Shown one piece after another: positions 36,681 through 46,240 of a stretch of 64,000 nt of DNA. Positions within the stretch are counted from its first letter, which is position 1, and each line of letters starts with the position of its first letter. The stretch covers positions 930,001 through 994,000 of the forward strand of contig JAOWLD010000001.1 of assembly GCA_025751475.1 (NCBI GenBank), in the 5' to 3' direction. Under the pieces are notes generated by a model, which saw nothing but the letters and a program-made list of their open reading frames with translations, was not told the origin of the DNA and did no database searches. The DNA is from Rhodobacteraceae bacterium XHP0102. GTDB taxonomy: Bacteria > Pseudomonadota > Alphaproteobacteria > Rhodobacterales > Rhodobacteraceae. A program made the position numbers and the translations under genes.

Positions 36681-36685
36681 TGCAT

Positions 36686-37255
36686 ATGGCTCAAGCAAGA
36701 ACTCTTCGAAAAAGCGAACTAAAGCAGCTGATTGACGTGACTGCTAGCTGCAGCAGATATCCGCAGCGTGACGTCACTATGCTGCTGTTCTCGCACTTGT
36801 GCGGACTTAGAGTGGGCGAGATCGCTAGCTTACGTTTTGACGATGTACTTGATGAAAAATCCAACGTACTCGACGAAATTACGCTGGATGCCAGCAGAAC
36901 AAAGGGCAAGCGTGCTCGCAAGATATTTCTTCCAAAGCAAATGCAGAAACACTTGCATGAATACGTCACGAGCATGCGAGAACGCCCGCTACACGGTTTT
37001 TTGTTCTCCACGCAGAAACGAGCATGCTTTAGCGCCAACACAGCTACACAGCATTTACAGCGTTTGTACGAGCGTGCTGGCTTACATGGCGCCACGTCTC
37101 ACAGTGGGCGCAGAACTTGGCTAACGACCCTTAGCCAAAAAGGCGTAAGCGTTTTCGTTCTTGCTGAAATGGCTGGTCATAGGAATATTCAGACCACACA
37201 GAGATACGTTACCGTCAATGACGAGATCAAACGCAACGTAGCTGAGTTGATTTAA
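36686..37255 (+). CDS. Small tyrosine recombinase, catalytic domain only
   Basis: A 189-residue tyrosine recombinase lacking the N-terminal core-binding domain, similar in size to the FimB/FimE group. Catalytic residues appear in GLRVGEIASLRFDD (Arg I), TSHSGRRTWLT (His-Arg), EMAGHRNIQTTQRYVTV (His and the tyrosine nucleophile). All active residues seem present, so it is probably functional. The ATG has GAGG five bases ahead. It faces the long integrase tail to tail, with overlapping stop codons. Confidence 0.85.
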   Translation: MAQARTLRKSELKQLIDVTASCSRYPQRDVTMLLFSHLCGLRVGEIASLRFDDVLDEKSNVLDEITLDASRTKGKRARKIFLPKQMQKHLHEYVTSMRERPLHGFLFSTQKRACFSANTATQHLQRLYERAGLHGATSHSGRRTWLTTLSQKGVSVFVLAEMAGHRNIQTTQRYVTVNDEIKRNVAELI

Positions 37256-38487
37256 ACTACTTCGATTGTCCCATCATCAAGACGACGATAGTCAGCAACA
37301 GCGTTTGTTATACGGATTTCGTCGTTTAAGTGGTAATAGGTTCGCTCGATCTGAACAACGCTAGTTCCACACATATCAGCGATTTGCCTAAAGGAAAGGC
37401 CACTCATTATTCTCTGCGTGATCATGAAGTGACGCAAGCTGTATGGTACGAGGTCGCGCTCGTCTCTATTCGGAATTTCGGCTAGATCTAAAATCTTGTG
37501 CCAGTGGTACAGCAAGGCTCTTTTGCTGAGTTCGCTTTTTCCATCAGTTGTAAAGATCAGCTCATCCGTACTTTTTGGCTTTGTGACTTCCTTTAAGCGC
37601 TCGAAATATTGACCATTTCGGCATAAGAACGTTCTACTTGTCCGCACTTTGCTGGTTTCTGCACGCACATTTATTCGCGCGAGCGTTTGTTCCTTGCCGC
37701 CGACGTTGTGTCGCTCTACTTGAACGTCACTCCAACGCAGCTGACGCTGCTCGCCTACGCGCAGTCCACTGTTAGCTGCAATTAGGACGTAATGTTGAAC
37801 AATCTTGCGTATCTTAAGCTCATCTTCATCGAGCTTGTTATGCTTCGCACAGTAGGTACGCATTGCGCGATAGACGCTTTCATACTCGTCATGTGTCAGT
37901 GTTGCACGACGAATTGCGTCGTTGCCCTTATCTAGGCGTGGCAACTTCTTAAAATCAAAACCATCTATATGTGTTTCGCCGTTTTTATGAAGCCATTTGA
38001 TCAGCGCATTGATTGTGCTCTGTTCATTTTGGACAGTCACTTGCTTAACGTTGCCGTTAGTGGATTTGTGGCGATGGTAGAAGTATCCCTCGCAATCCGT
38101 GCGCTCTAACTCTTTTAGTTTTGTGTCCTTGCCAATGAAGCTAAGGAAGTGCTGTAGATGTGTAGAGATCGTTGTGTGTCGTCCTTGGACGATGTGTCCT
38201 AGTTCAACATCACGTTGGCGAAACTTCAGATATCTCTCAACACCTTCTTTTGTCGTGATAGAAAAATACGTCTTGCCTTGCTGGAGATTGGCGTAAATTT
38301 CAAGGTAGGCGGCTTTACCACGCTCAATAGCCGTGCTTTCGCTGCGAGTGCGAAGGCTCTTGCGGGCATACTTTCCCTCCTTCGCAAGCCACATCCGAAA
38401 TTGCCAATACTCGCCTCGCTTGTAGATGCAAGCTTCGTCAAAAATCGGTATTTCGCCGTCGGCAAACTGTTGCTTCTTGAGTGCCAA
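37252..38487 (-). CDS. int: Island integrase, tyrosine recombinase family
   Basis: A 411-residue phage-type integrase. It has an N-terminal arm-binding/SAM-like half, then NSGLRVGEQRQLRWSDV (Arg I), DLVPYSLRHFMITQRI (His-Leu-Arg-His), and IADMCGTSVVQIERTYYHL with the catalytic tyrosine. The second histidine position is occupied by Cys-Gly-Thr-Ser, as in the related MCGTS-type integrases. The start is a TTG after AGAGAG. It lies 160 bp from the guaA attachment repeat, as expected for the enzyme that inserts this island. Confidence 0.9.
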   Translation of the reverse strand: MALKKQQFADGEIPIFDEACIYKRGEYWQFRMWLAKEGKYARKSLRTRSESTAIERGKAAYLEIYANLQQGKTYFSITTKEGVERYLKFRQRDVELGHIVQGRHTTISTHLQHFLSFIGKDTKLKELERTDCEGYFYHRHKSTNGNVKQVTVQNEQSTINALIKWLHKNGETHIDGFDFKKLPRLDKGNDAIRRATLTHDEYESVYRAMRTYCAKHNKLDEDELKIRKIVQHYVLIAANSGLRVGEQRQLRWSDVQVERHNVGGKEQTLARINVRAETSKVRTSRTFLCRNGQYFERLKEVTKPKSTDELIFTTDGKSELSKRALLYHWHKILDLAEIPNRDERDLVPYSLRHFMITQRIMSGLSFRQIADMCGTSVVQIERTYYHLNDEIRITNAVADYRRLDDGTIEVV

Positions 38488-38527
38488 TTTTTCTCTCTGA
38501 GTTACTACGATTTTCAGTAGTCACACG

Positions 38528-38611
38528 TTTGTGTAACTTCTTGTGTAACTGTATGAGAAAACCTCAATAAAATCAACGGTCGAAAATTTTTGTGAAACTT
38601 TTGTGTAAGTA
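38528..38611 (+). repeat. Probable integrase arm-type sites, integrase end
   Basis: GTGTAACTT at 38531-38539, GTGTAACTG at 38543-38551, GTGAAACTT at 38592-38600 and GTGTAAGTA at 38603-38611 stand in two pairs, each pair 11-12 bp apart, in the same orientation as the pair at the left end. They lie between the integrase start and the guaA attachment core. Confidence 0.55.
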
Positions 38612-38648
38612 AAAAACTGTTTAAAATCAATTACTTAGTAGCAAAAAG

Positions 38649-40232
38649 CTACTCCCACTCAATCGTCCCAGGCGGTTTTGAGGTGATGTCATAGGTCACG
38701 CGGTTGATGCCCTTGACCTCGTTGATGATGCGGGTAGCGGTTTCGCCCAAGAAGTCATGGGTAAAGGGGTAATAATCCGCCGTCATCCCATCGACCGATG
38801 TGACCGCGCGCAGGGCGCAGGCGTAGTCATAGGTGCGGCCATCGCCCATGACACCCACGGTGCGCACGGGCAGGATCGCGACAAAGGCCTGCCAAATCTC
38901 GTCATAAAGCCCGTGTTTGCGGATTTGGTCGATATAGACCGCATCGGCCTTGCGCAGGATCTCAAGCTTTTCGCGGGTGATCTCGCCGGGGCAGCGGATC
39001 GCAAGGCCAGGTCCGGGGAAGGGGTGGCGGCCGATGAAATGCGCAGGCAGGCCCAATTCACGCCCCAAGGCGCGGACCTCATCCTTGAACAGTTCGCGCA
39101 GCGGCTCGACCAGTTTCAAACCCATCTTTTCGGGCAGGCCGCCCACATTGTGATGGCTTTTGATCGTGACGCTTGGCCCGCCAGAAAAGCTAACACTTTC
39201 AATCACATCAGGGTAAAGCGTGCCCTGCGCCAAAAACGCGGCACCTTCGATTCTATCGGCATATTTCTGGAACACATCGATGAATAATTTGCCGATGGTT
39301 TTGCGTTTCACCTCTGGGTCGCTGACCCCTTCGAGCGCCCCAAGGAACAGATCCTGTTCTTGCGCATGGATCACGGACAGGTTCATGTGGTCGCGGAACA
39401 TGGTGACCACTTCCTCAGCCTCGCCCATGCGCAACAAGCCATGATCGACAAAGACGCACGTCAACTGATCGCCGATGGCCTCATGGATCAGGGCCGCCGC
39501 GACCGAGCTATCCACCCCGCCCGAAAGCCCGCAGATCACCTTGGCATCGCCGACCTGTTCGCGGATCGCGGCCACCGCTTGGTCACGGTAGCCCGCCATC
39601 GTCCAATCGCCGCGAAACCCTGCAATGGAGAGAAAATTCTTATAGAGCTGCGCGCCATTGGGGGTGTGATGCACCTCGGGGTGGAATTGCACCGCATAGA
39701 AACGGCGCGCCACATCGGCGATAATGGCAAAGGGCGCGCCTGGGGATGTGCCAAGCACCTCGAACCCATCTGCGATTTTGCTGACATGGTCGCCATGGCT
39801 CATCCAGACCTGTTCGCGCCCGTCTGCGGCGCTGAACCAACCGTCCACAAAATCCGATTTCGTGCTGGTTTTGGTCACATAGGCGCGTCCAAATTCGGCG
39901 GTGGCGTGTTCACCCGCCTCGACCGTGCCGCCCAAATCCTGCATCATCACCTGCTGGCCATAGCAGATGCCCATGATTGGCACGCCCAGATCATATACCG
40001 CGCGCGGCGGGCGGGGGGAGCCTTCGCGCATCACCGAATCTGGCCCACCCGAAAAGATCACCGCCTTGGGATCAAATTCCGCCAAAAACGCAGCATCGAC
40101 ATTTTGATAAGGGTGAATTTCGCAATATACATTTTGCTCGCGCAGGCGGCGGGCAATCAACTGCGTCACTTGGCTGCCGAAATCAATGATCAGAAGCCGC
40201 TCATGGGATTGGGCAATGGGTTCTATCGTCAT
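38649..40232 (-). CDS. guaA: GMP synthase (glutamine-hydrolysing)
   Basis: A 527-residue GMP synthase that aminates XMP. The amidotransferase half has the nucleophile Cys90 in GICYGQQ, the synthetase half has the PP-loop [10 protein letters not shown], and the chain ends KPPGTIEWE. The start at MTIEPIAQ is taken rather than the upstream extension. The island entered at its last codons and rebuilt an intact end, so only the stop codon and the downstream sequence have changed. A divergent MttB-family gene lies 174 bp away. Confidence 0.97.
   Translation of the reverse strand: MTIEPIAQSHERLLIIDFGSQVTQLIARRLREQNVYCEIHPYQNVDAAFLAEFDPKAVIFSGGPDSVMREGSPRPPRAVYDLGVPIMGICYGQQVMMQDLGGTVEAGEHATAEFGRAYVTKTSTKSDFVDGWFSAADGREQVWMSHGDHVSKIADGFEVLGTSPGAPFAIIADVARRFYAVQFHPEVHHTPNGAQLYKNFLSIAGFRGDWTMAGYRDQAVAAIREQVGDAKVICGLSGGVDSSVAAALIHEAIGDQLTCVFVDHGLLRMGEAEEVVTMFRDHMNLSVIHAQEQDLFLGALEGVSDPEVKRKTIGKLFIDVFQKYADRIEGAAFLAQGTLYPDVIESVSFSGGPSVTIKSHHNVGGLPEKMGLKLVEPLRELFKDEVRALGRELGLPAHFIGRHPFPGPGLAIRCPGEITREKLEILRKADAVYIDQIRKHGLYDEIWQAFVAILPVRTVGVMGDGRTYDYACALRAVTSVDGMTADYYPFTHDFLGETATRIINEVKGINRVTYDITSKPPGTIEWE
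38651..38663. repeat. Right attachment repeat, in the 3' end of guaA
   Basis: ACTCCCACTCAAT, identical to 16340-16352. On the minus strand it codes the last residues of GuaA (Ile-Glu-Trp-Glu), here followed by a TAG stop contributed by the island. Confidence 0.88.
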
Positions 40233-40406
40233 ATGCCTCGCATAGGCGAGGCTTTGCGCGCGTGCAAGAGTGCGAATGTCGCTTTCCCTTCGCAAATGGC
40301 GCAAATCGCCATCGCGCCCCCGCGTTCACGGGGTAGAACCCGCATCACAGACCACCTGCCGATCTTGGCGGGTTGCAATTTATGTCACTGTCAGAGGGCA
40401 AGCGAG

Positions 40407-41957
40407 ATGAGCGAAGCAGCAGTTCCAGAACGGCGTCGGGGCAGAGGGGGTGGCGGTGCCGCACGGCGTGCGGAGCGCAGCGCGCCTCGCTTGGAAGTGG
40501 CCAGATATATCGAACGCAATATTCCCAATCTCGACATCCTTTCCGATGAGGCCTTGGACATCATCGAGGCCAATGCAGAGACCGTTCTCGAAGAAATCGG
40601 GGTGAATTTCGTTGAAAACCCCGAAGCCCTGCTGCGGTGGAAGGATGTGGGTGCGGATGTTTCGGGTGAGCGGGTGCGCTTTCCCAAAGGATTGCTGCGT
40701 AAGTTGATCGCAACTGCACCAGCGCGCTTTACCCAACACGCGCGCAACCCAGAACGCAACGTGGAGATCGGGGGGAAATCCCTCGTTCTGGCGCCGGTTT
40801 ATGGCCCGCCTTTCGTGTGGGACAGCATCGGCGGACGCCGCTATGCCACTATGGCCGATTTCCAGAAATTCGTGAAACTGGGCTATATGTCGAAATGGTT
40901 GCACCATTCGGGCGGCACGGTGTGCGAACCAACAGATATTCCCGTGAACAAGCGCCATTTCGATATGCTTTATGCGCATATGAGCCTGAGCGATAAGCCT
41001 TTCATGGGGTCGGTCACCGAACCATCGCGCGCGCAAGATTCGGTGGATATGTGCAAAATCTTGTTCGGCGAAGACTTCGCGACCCAAAACACGGTTATGA
41101 CCTCGCTGATCAATATCAATTCGCCCCTGACATTTGACGCGACCATGATGGGCGCGTTGGAGGTTTATGCCGCGCATAATCAAGCCTGCATCGTCTCGCC
41201 CTTTATCGTTGGCGGCGCGATGGCGCCTGTCTCGGTCATGGGCACGCTGACCCAAGTCTTGGCCGAGGTGATGGTGGCTGTCGCCTATAGCCAAATCATC
41301 CGCAAAGGCGCGCCTGTGATTTTCGGGGCTTTCGTCACCTCGATCGACATGAATTCTGGCGCGCCCACATTCGGCACGCCAGAGGCGGCGCAAATCACCT
41401 ATGGTGCGGGTCAACTGGCGCGGCGATTGAAACTGCCTTATCGCTCCGCTGGATCATTTAACGGCTCGAAACTGCCCGATGCGCAGGCGGCCTATGAATC
41501 GGCCAATTCGCTGAATATGGGCTTGCTGTCGGGCGTAAATTTCATGCTCCATGCCTGCGGTTGGCTAGAGGGTGGCCTTGCGGCAAGCCCCGAAAAATTC
41601 ATTCTAGATGCCGATCAGTTGGGCGTGTTGCATCATTTGGCGGCGGGCGTGCCCATTGATGAGAATGCCCAAGCCATGGATGCCTTGCGCGAAGTGGGGC
41701 CAGGCGGGCATTTCTTGGGCTGTGCGCATACGCAGGCGAATTTCAAAACGGCGTTTTGGAAAACCAATGTTCTGGATTACAAACCCTATGAAACATGGGT
41801 GGATGAGGGCAGCCGCGATAGTGTTGCCTTGGCCGCGGCGCGGGTGGAAAAGATGCTGTCTGAATATGTCCAGCCCGCGCTTGATCCTGCGGTGGATGAG
41901 GCGCTTCAGGCCTATATCGCCGAGCGCAAAGCCGCGATGCCAGACGCATTCATCTGA
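40407..41957 (+). CDS. MttB-family corrinoid methyltransferase, non-pyrrolysine type
   Basis: A 516-residue member of the trimethylamine methyltransferase (MttB) superfamily. The N-terminal tail is Arg/Gly-rich and is followed by LDILSDEALDIIEANAETVLEEIGVNF, typical of the family. No in-frame amber codon is present, so it lacks pyrrolysine and would use a quaternary amine such as a betaine rather than trimethylamine. The cognate corrinoid protein is not adjacent. The start is the ATG at MSEAAVPERR; the long open frame before it lies antisense to guaA and is not coding. Confidence 0.88.
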   Translation: MSEAAVPERRRGRGGGGAARRAERSAPRLEVARYIERNIPNLDILSDEALDIIEANAETVLEEIGVNFVENPEALLRWKDVGADVSGERVRFPKGLLRKLIATAPARFTQHARNPERNVEIGGKSLVLAPVYGPPFVWDSIGGRRYATMADFQKFVKLGYMSKWLHHSGGTVCEPTDIPVNKRHFDMLYAHMSLSDKPFMGSVTEPSRAQDSVDMCKILFGEDFATQNTVMTSLININSPLTFDATMMGALEVYAAHNQACIVSPFIVGGAMAPVSVMGTLTQVLAEVMVAVAYSQIIRKGAPVIFGAFVTSIDMNSGAPTFGTPEAAQITYGAGQLARRLKLPYRSAGSFNGSKLPDAQAAYESANSLNMGLLSGVNFMLHACGWLEGGLAASPEKFILDADQLGVLHHLAAGVPIDENAQAMDALREVGPGGHFLGCAHTQANFKTAFWKTNVLDYKPYETWVDEGSRDSVALAAARVEKMLSEYVQPALDPAVDEALQAYIAERKAAMPDAFI

Positions 41958-42268
41958 GGTCGATCCTTCGATCCAAGCGCCACACCGCCGCCCCGTGCCA
42001 CCAGCATGGGGCGGTTTTCTGTTCGGCACGCCTCAGTGTTCGGCGGATGCTGTGCCATTTGTATGAGGGCGGCTAGGATGCTGATATGCTGTGTCGGTGA
42101 ATAATGCGCAGCCCCGCTCAGGCGGGCGCTGTTGAGGGCTTCTTCCTTGGCCAGAAGATCATGACGCGATTGGCGCAGCGGCTTTTGCCCTGCCGCCGCA
42201 AAACGCGCTGCGCGCACAAGGGTCGGTGGGCGGCGCATATCCTGAAGGGTTTTGTGCAAATCAGTCAT
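41912..42268 (-). CDS. DUF6477-like small protein
   Basis: A 118-residue protein. The first 75 residues (LHKTLQDMRRPPTLVRAARF, then ARLSGAAHYSPTQHISILAALI) match my memory of a short Rhodobacterales family called DUF6477 (LRRP.LL.RAAR ... YS..RHVEVLIA). The last 40 residues look unrelated and run antisense into the 3' end of the methyltransferase gene, so the frame may have lost its original stop. Function unknown. Confidence 0.65.
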   Translation of the reverse strand: MTDLHKTLQDMRRPPTLVRAARFAAAGQKPLRQSRHDLLAKEEALNSARLSGAAHYSPTQHISILAALIQMAQHPPNTEACRTENRPMLVARGGGVALGSKDRPQMNASGIAALRSAI

Positions 42269-42376
42269 CGCAAGGCCTGCCTTTTCTGTTGAGAGAAAAT
42301 TCTGGCCCTAGAATGGGTGGGGCAGGCGCGGCTTTGCAGAAAATTTTAATCACCGCGCGGTGCCGCGTGATTTGTT

Positions 42377-42401
42377 TACGGAATATCAACACATTTCCGT
42401 A
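42377..42401. promoter_or_regulatory. Palindrome in the promoter region of the DUF6456-like gene
   Basis: TACGGAA and TTCCGTA are separated by 11 bases, about 90 bp before the start of the HTH gene. The spacing suits a dimeric regulator, perhaps the gene's own product. Confidence 0.4.
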
Positions 42402-42490
42402 TCTGGTGCGAAATTAACCCTTCGGTAACTCTTTGAAGGAAATCTGAACCTCGGTGCGTGCGCAATTTTGTGCAATTTTACGGGGGTTAT

Positions 42491-43624
42491 ATGACACGTG
42501 TTGATCTGATCTATCCGCCGCATTTACGCAACAACGAGCCGCTGTCTGGGTTCTCGGAACCTGTGCAGCATTACCTGTTTCATGTGCAATACGGCATGAG
42601 TTTTACCCAAATTGCCGCCCGCACGCAGACCCATCCAAGCACGATTTTGCGCCATGTGCGCCAGATTGAAGATGCGCGTGTTGATCCGCTTCTGGATCAG
42701 GCCTTGGCGCAAATTACCGATCCTTCTTCACCTCAGGATGTTTATTCCATGACCAAGCATAACCCAAAAATCACGGGCGCGCCCGCGTCAAAACCCAACC
42801 CGAACACCGAGGCCGAGGCGCGGCGGATCCTGCGCCGCCTGTGCGAGAAAGATGCGGTATTGGTGGTGGCGCAAGACCTTGATCGCGCCGTTGTGTTGCG
42901 CCCCAATGCCGAAGGTGGGCAAACCCGCACGGCGGTTATGGACCGTGGCGTTGCGCAGAATTTCGTATTGAAAGATTGGATCTGCGCCACCCGCAAAGGC
43001 CGTGTTGCCACCTATCGGATCACCGCGACAGGCCGTTTGGCGCTGAAACGCTTGATCGAGGAAGATCGCCGCCGCCGCCAATCCGATATGGCGGCGGGGC
43101 AGAGGCCAAATTGCTTTGCCGCGCAACATGGCGATTATGCCATAAGGCGCGAAAATTTTGCCGATGGCAGCCACGCGCAGATGCGCGTCAATCTCTCGGA
43201 GTCGCCCCTGTCGGGGCTTGCGCGGCGCAAAGGGATTGATGGCAAGCCGTTTTTGAACGCGGCCCTTGTCCAAGCGGCGGAACGTCTGCGCGAGGATTTC
43301 GAGCGCGCCCAACTTGGCCCGCGTGTCGCGCAAAACTGGGATCGTTTTTTGACTTCGGCGGATCGTGGCGTCTTTGGGGATGGCGGTATTGGCGAGGGGC
43401 CAAGCGCCGCGCGCAAACGCGTTTTGGACGCGATGGAGCATTTGGGCCCTGGCCTGTCGGATGTGGTCATGCGGGTCTGTTGCTTTCTCGAAGGGATGGA
43501 GGCCGCAGAGCGCCGTCTGGGGTGGTCTGCGCGCTCCGGGAAGGTTGTTTTGAAAATTGGCCTAGAGCGTCTTTTGGCGTTTTATCAAACGCAGCACGGC
43601 TTTGTGCCTGCCAGTTTGGATTAA
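42491..43624 (+). CDS. DUF6456-like helix-turn-helix protein
   Basis: A 377-residue protein. Residues about 36-60 form a helix-turn-helix (MSFTQIAARTQTHPSTILRH), a winged-helix-like region with RITATGRLALKRLIEEDRRR lies mid-chain, and the C-terminal part (ESPLSGLARRKGIDGKPFL, then FERAQLGPRVAQNWDRFL) matches the DUF6456 core as I recall it. It is probably a transcription factor found in many alphaproteobacteria. The ATG at 42491 is chosen on the GGGGG site before it. Confidence 0.78.
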   Translation: MTRVDLIYPPHLRNNEPLSGFSEPVQHYLFHVQYGMSFTQIAARTQTHPSTILRHVRQIEDARVDPLLDQALAQITDPSSPQDVYSMTKHNPKITGAPASKPNPNTEAEARRILRRLCEKDAVLVVAQDLDRAVVLRPNAEGGQTRTAVMDRGVAQNFVLKDWICATRKGRVATYRITATGRLALKRLIEEDRRRRQSDMAAGQRPNCFAAQHGDYAIRRENFADGSHAQMRVNLSESPLSGLARRKGIDGKPFLNAALVQAAERLREDFERAQLGPRVAQNWDRFLTSADRGVFGDGGIGEGPSAARKRVLDAMEHLGPGLSDVVMRVCCFLEGMEAAERRLGWSARSGKVVLKIGLERLLAFYQTQHGFVPASLD

Positions 43625-43705
43625 GCATCACGCGGGTGATCTACGGGGGTTACATTCGCGTCACAAAGCATTAAATTAGCCCTGTCAGACAGATGAGGCA
43701 GAGCC

Positions 43706-44656
43706 ATGCGCGACCTGAAATTGCCCGAACAGCGCCACCCTGAAAAGGCGCATCGCCCCGATCAAGCCCAACCCAAAAAGCCCGCGTGGATCAGGGTGAA
43801 GGCCCCTGTTGGCGAGGGCTACCAGGCCACGCATAAGATCATGCGCGAGCATAAGTTGACCACTGTCTGCGAGGAGGCGGGATGCCCCAATGTCGGTGAA
43901 TGTTGGAGCCAAGGCCACGCGACCATGATGATCATGGGCGAGGTCTGCACCCGCGCCTGCACGTTTTGCAACATCGCAACGGGCAAACCCACCGAAGCCT
44001 TGGACGTGTTCGAGCCAGGTCGCGTGGCCGATGCGGTCAAGAAATTGGGTTTGAATCACGTGGTGATCACTTCGGTCGATCGTGATGATATCGAAGATGG
44101 CGGGGCGGAACATTTTGCCCAAACCATCCGCGCCATTCGCCGCCAGTCGCCCGATACCACGATTGAGATCCTGACGCCTGATTTCCTGAAATGTGATCCC
44201 AGCGTGTTGGAGATTGTGGTGCGCGCGAAGCCTGATGTGTTTAACCACAATCTCGAAACTGTGCCTGGTCTTTACCCCGAGGTGCGCCCTGGGGCGCGCT
44301 ATTTCCACAGCCTGCGCTTGTTGCAGCGGGTCAAGGAACTGGACCCCACCATGTTCACCAAATCAGGTATCATGGTCGGCCTTGGCGAAGACCGCCAAGC
44401 GGTCTTGCAGGTGATGGATGATATGCGCGCCGCGGATATCGATTTCTTGACCATCGGCCAATATCTGCAACCCACCCCAAAGCACCATGCGGTGGATCGC
44501 TTTGTGACGCCAGAGGAATTCAAAGCCTATGAAAAGGCGGCTTTTGGCAAAGGCTTCTTGATGGTTTCCGCCACGCCTTTGACGCGGTCAAGCTATCATG
44601 CAGGTGATGATTTTGCCCGTCTGAAAGCCGCGCGTTTGGCGAAACTGGGCGCTTAG
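43706..44656 (+). CDS. lipA: Lipoyl synthase
   Basis: A 316-residue radical-SAM enzyme that inserts two sulfurs into octanoyl chains. The auxiliary cluster motif is [13 protein letters not shown] and the radical-SAM motif is CTRACTFCN (CX3CX2C). The C-terminal RSSY cluster ligand is seen in [12 protein letters not shown]. Length is normal. Its stop overlaps that of the convergent cytochrome gene. Confidence 0.97.
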   Translation: MRDLKLPEQRHPEKAHRPDQAQPKKPAWIRVKAPVGEGYQATHKIMREHKLTTVCEEAGCPNVGECWSQGHATMMIMGEVCTRACTFCNIATGKPTEALDVFEPGRVADAVKKLGLNHVVITSVDRDDIEDGGAEHFAQTIRAIRRQSPDTTIEILTPDFLKCDPSVLEIVVRAKPDVFNHNLETVPGLYPEVRPGARYFHSLRLLQRVKELDPTMFTKSGIMVGLGEDRQAVLQVMDDMRAADIDFLTIGQYLQPTPKHHAVDRFVTPEEFKAYEKAAFGKGFLMVSATPLTRSSYHAGDDFARLKAARLAKLGA

Positions 44657-45552
44657 GGCGCGGGTGCGGGCAATTCCTTGAGATATTGGGCAATCGCCGC
44701 GCGATCTTCGGGGGTGAGCATTGCCATATTGCGGATCACATCCACCATATGCCCGCCTGCGCTGTCAAAACTGGGCGTGAAACCATCGTTGAGATAGGCG
44801 GCAATATCCCCCTTGGACCATGTCAAATGATCTGGGGTCAATGCGGGTATGCGGCCCTGACCTGAAGGGTTTGCTGCGCCGCGCAACCAGTTGTCATAAT
44901 CCACGGCACCCAGTGCAGTGCGCGGGCTGTGGCATTCGCCGCAATGCGCCATTGCCTCGACCAAGTAGCGCCCTGCAACGGCCTCCGCACTTAAGGGGGC
45001 TGTGACCGCATAGCCGCGCTCAAGGTAAAGCGCCTGCCACAGAAACACGCCCAGTCGAAGGTTGAACGGAAATCCCAGATCATGTTGGGGCGAGGGGGTT
45101 GGATCGGCAGGAAGGCTTTGCAAATATCCGTAGAGATCGACCATATCCTGCGTCTCCGCCAACCGATAGGCGGTGTAAGGAAAGGCGGGGTAGTAGGGCA
45201 ATCCACTGGGGCTGCGCCCATGCTGCATCGCCGTGAGGAATGTCTCAAGGGACCAATCCCCAATCCCTTCCGCCGCATCGGGGCTGATATTGGGCGCCCG
45301 AAACGTGCCAAATTCCGTCTCGAAACTGCGCCCGCCGGTCAGGATCAAGCGCTCTGTGCCCGTGGCATCTTCGCCCGCATGACAGGAGGCGCAGCCCGCC
45401 GCCCAAAAAACGCGTTCGCCGTTTACCAGATCAGGCGGCGCAAGGCTGTCGAGCGCCGCCTGATTGATTGGTGTGCTTGGGAAAATCGCCCACACAAGTA
45501 AAAAGCCACCCACGGAGGTCAGCAAACCACCCGTGAGCAGCCGTTTCCACAT
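44653..45552 (-). CDS. Di-heme c-type cytochrome, membrane-anchored
   Basis: A 299-residue protein with an N-terminal membrane anchor or signal ([20 protein letters not shown]) and two heme-binding motifs, CASCH near residue 60 and CGECH near residue 205. The architecture resembles cytochrome subunits of alcohol, aldehyde or sorbitol dehydrogenases and thiosulfate-linked di-heme proteins. A mono-heme cytochrome c'-like gene lies immediately upstream, so the two may pass electrons to each other. The ATG follows GAGGGGCGCGTCC. Confidence 0.85.
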   Translation of the reverse strand: MWKRLLTGGLLTSVGGFLLVWAIFPSTPINQAALDSLAPPDLVNGERVFWAAGCASCHAGEDATGTERLILTGGRSFETEFGTFRAPNISPDAAEGIGDWSLETFLTAMQHGRSPSGLPYYPAFPYTAYRLAETQDMVDLYGYLQSLPADPTPSPQHDLGFPFNLRLGVFLWQALYLERGYAVTAPLSAEAVAGRYLVEAMAHCGECHSPRTALGAVDYDNWLRGAANPSGQGRIPALTPDHLTWSKGDIAAYLNDGFTPSFDSAGGHMVDVIRNMAMLTPEDRAAIAQYLKELPAPAP

Positions 45553-45570
45553 GGACGCGCCCCTCAGCAC

Positions 45571-46038
45571 TTATTGGGGTTGGCGATAGGCATCATGGCA
45601 GGCGCCGCAGCTGCCACCAACAGGCCCAAGTGCCGCCTGCATTGCCTCAAGGCCCGTGCCCGCCGCCGCTTGCAAGCCCGTGGCCGCCGTGCCAAACGCC
45701 ATCCATTTCGCCGCGAAATCATCAGGGTTTTCCCAGATCGCGGGTAGGGCACGGTTGGGTGTTGCGGCCATCATGTCGCTGTCTTGCGGCCAGTTAAACG
45801 CTTGGTTCAATTGAGAAATCGCCACCAAATTATCGGCTGCAATTTGCGCCTGCGCCGCGTCATAATCAATATTGCCACGCGCCATGCCGCCCAAAACACC
45901 GATGTTCAGCGCCATGATTTTAAACTGGCCTTGGCGCGCACCAATGGCGCCCTCATTCGCAAATGCGGGCAGGGTTGCCATGGCCAAAGACGCGGCTACC
46001 AGCGTGGATTTCACAGTAAGTTTCGTCAAAACCGTCAT
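45571..46038 (-). CDS. Cytochrome c'-like protein
   Basis: A 155-residue secreted protein. A signal peptide (LVAASLAMATLPAFANEGA) is followed by a four-helix-bundle sequence and the C-terminal heme site CGACHDAYR, the hallmark of cytochrome c' proteins. These bind nitric oxide or serve as small electron carriers. The start at MTVLTKLTVK follows GGAGCCTTACAA. The di-heme cytochrome gene begins 18 bp after its stop, so the pair looks like an operon. Confidence 0.87.
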   Translation of the reverse strand: MTVLTKLTVKSTLVAASLAMATLPAFANEGAIGARQGQFKIMALNIGVLGGMARGNIDYDAAQAQIAADNLVAISQLNQAFNWPQDSDMMAATPNRALPAIWENPDDFAAKWMAFGTAATGLQAAAGTGLEAMQAALGPVGGSCGACHDAYRQPQ

Positions 46039-46240
46039 TTGTAAGGCTCCGTTTGGTGCGGGGGTATATGATCTGGTCGTTTCAAGTGGCCCGCCCAGCA
46101 TCAGGCCATCTTCCCAGTTCAGCACAATCACTATCGCGCACTATCGCGCGAAGGGGCGATGAAATCTTCGCAGATTTGCGCACATCGCTTGTGCGCTTGG
46201 GCCCCCCAAATCACGCTGTTTTGATAAAAGTTAAAACGAA

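Larger units (their letters stand above)
16340..38663. mobile_element. Integrative genomic island inserted at the 3' end of guaA
   Basis: About 22.3 kb bounded by a 13-bp direct repeat of the guaA end. A tyrosine integrase gene is oriented away from the guaA-proximal border and lies 160 bp from it. Short repeats of the GTGTAACTT type occur near both borders. The whole block is visibly poorer in G+C than the flanks. Contents are an unknown gene module on the left, a rhamnose-type polysaccharide export cluster in the middle and two recombinase genes on the right. No conjugation genes, relaxase or transposase were seen, so transfer would need outside help. Confidence 0.88.

Noticed and set aside
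39360-40406. Long open frame ahead of the MttB-family gene
   Set aside because: It is antisense to guaA and arises from its codon bias; family members start at the ATG at 40407.
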